From Bicyclus anynana (taxonomy: Eukaryota; Arthropoda; Insecta; Lepidoptera; Nymphalidae), in NCBI RefSeq assembly GCF_947172395.1, contig NC_069109.1, forward strand, positions 3,743,968-3,807,967: a stretch of 64,000 nucleotides of DNA. The letters are read 5' to 3'. Below, in pieces: positions 63,062-64,000 of the stretch (its first letter is position 1; each line of letters opens with the position of its first letter). The notes below the pieces were generated by a model. That model ran no database searches and was not told where the DNA came from. It worked only from the letters and a program-made list of their open reading frames with translations. A program made the translations under genes and the position numbers.

Positions 63062-63272
63062 TTTTTTATTCTATAAAAGTTAGCCCTTGACAATCTCACC
63101 TGATGGTAAGTGATGATGCAATCTAAGATGGAAGCGGGCTAACTTGTTAGGAGGAGGATGAAGTGAAGTCTGCTAATCCGCAATGGGCCAGCGTGGTGAA
63201 CTATTGGCCTAACTCTCATTCTGAGAGGAGACGCGAGCTCAGCAGTGAGCCGAATATGGGTTGATAACGATG
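63062..63272. repeat. SINE A / SINE B junction
   Basis: A reversed SINE A 3' piece (63062-63162) runs straight into a forward SINE B 3' piece (63164-63272) at GGAGGATGAA|GTGAAGTCTG with no spacer. Confidence 0.8.
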
Positions 63273-63462
63273 TAGTTAAATATGTTTAAGAGTTATTTAT
63301 AGAGTTAAGAGGTAAATCTACTGTAATATGATGCCTACTTATGTGTTATGAGCATTACAAGTAATTTAGTTATCAACTAAGCAAGCGTCAATTGAAGGGA
63401 CGGCATTATGCAACAGCTCTTCATGAAGGAGACGGACCATTTTTTACCCCCAACGCAAAATA

Positions 63463-63744
63463 AATAAATTAATTAATTAAACAAATAAAAAAACCCGACT
63501 GCTTAAAGTATAAAAAAACTGAAAAGAAATAAAACAAGCTCAGTCCAAAAGTGTAGAAAGCAATTAGAAAACAGTCGGGACCTTAGATATTGGATAGAAT
63601 GATTTTCTTCTACAATATTTAATAGGTCCCGACTGTTTTCTAATTGCTTTCTACACTTCTGGACCGAGCTTGTTTTATTTCTTTTCAGTTTTTTTATACT
63701 TTAAGCAGTCGGGTTTTTTTATTTGTTTAATTAATTAATTTATT
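63463..63744. mobile_element. 280-bp near-perfect palindrome (fold-back MITE)
   Basis: Arms of about 122 bp (63463-63584 and 63625-63744), from AATAAATTAATTAATTAAAC to AAAACAGTCGGGACCT, with two mismatches seen; the loop is about 40 bases. No ORF. 63745-64000 shows nothing I recognise. Confidence 0.9.
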
Positions 63745-64000
63745 TTACACTTTTTAGTTACGATAGATGGTTAATTTCGGATTTATTTGTTACGTTTATT
63801 ACAAAGTACGATAATTTATACGTCCAATCGAGGTTAAGCAAATATTAAAAAAATTCTACGGAACGCTCGGCTTGGACTCGCACTTAGCCGATTATTTAAT
63901 TTAGACTATTTTATAACTTCACTTCACAAACCTGCTTGCATCTATAGTCATCCGCCTCGCGTATTTTGTACCTATAGACAACTAATAAATAACGTTTTTC

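Overview
This window looks like nuclear DNA of a moth or butterfly (Lepidoptera). The evidence is a complete six-exon diapause hormone / PBAN neuropeptide gene, spliceosomal introns, AT-rich DNA, and a dense load of repeats typical of Lepidoptera: Helitrons beginning TCTATACTAATATTATAAAG and ending in a GC hairpin plus CTAGT, two families of tRNA-derived SINEs, RTE- and CR1-type LINE pieces and many MITEs. The species cannot be fixed from sequence alone.

Layout: (1) 1-5530 is a mosaic of transposon scraps around a 31-bp minisatellite (3105-4510). (2) 5670-8112 holds a sorting nexin 16 gene on the minus strand, followed downstream by decayed tandem copies of part of its PX exon. (3) 11212-12123 is an intronless WDR83 (MORG1) WD40 gene on the plus strand, divergent from SNX16. 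(4) 13108-22143 is a five-exon C2H2 zinc-finger / AT-hook gene (729 aa by my splicing) in which the 3' halves of exons 3 and 4 have been copied in tandem into the following introns. A 65-bp satellite array (22740-23545) follows it. (5) 27393-30578 holds the last two exons of an unidentified lysine-rich gene whose 5' exons I cannot find; it may be an alternative 3' end of the zinc-finger gene. (6) 31030-35660 is a nearly full-length but broken two-ORF LINE on the minus strand. (7) 39166-46876 is a five-exon minus-strand gene (311 aa) that resembles centromere protein N (CENP-N) along its length. Its introns hold a 2-kb DNA transposon, Helitrons, SINEs and tandem copies of part of its third exon. 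(8) 49643-55368 is DH-PBAN, minus strand, 193 aa, encoding five FXPRL/FXPKL-amide peptides. (9) 55400-64000 is repeats only, including a near-perfect 280-bp palindrome.

The genes are unrelated in role (endosomal sorting, splicing/MAPK scaffold, nuclear zinc finger, kinetochore, neuropeptide) and there is no operon-like logic. The recurring theme is structural: five exons in three genes have a partial duplicate just downstream, in four cases with the exon 3' end, as expected when a tandem duplication starts inside an exon and ends in the DNA after it. Exon boundaries below come from reading splice sites and reading-frame phase by eye; no search or alignment program was run.
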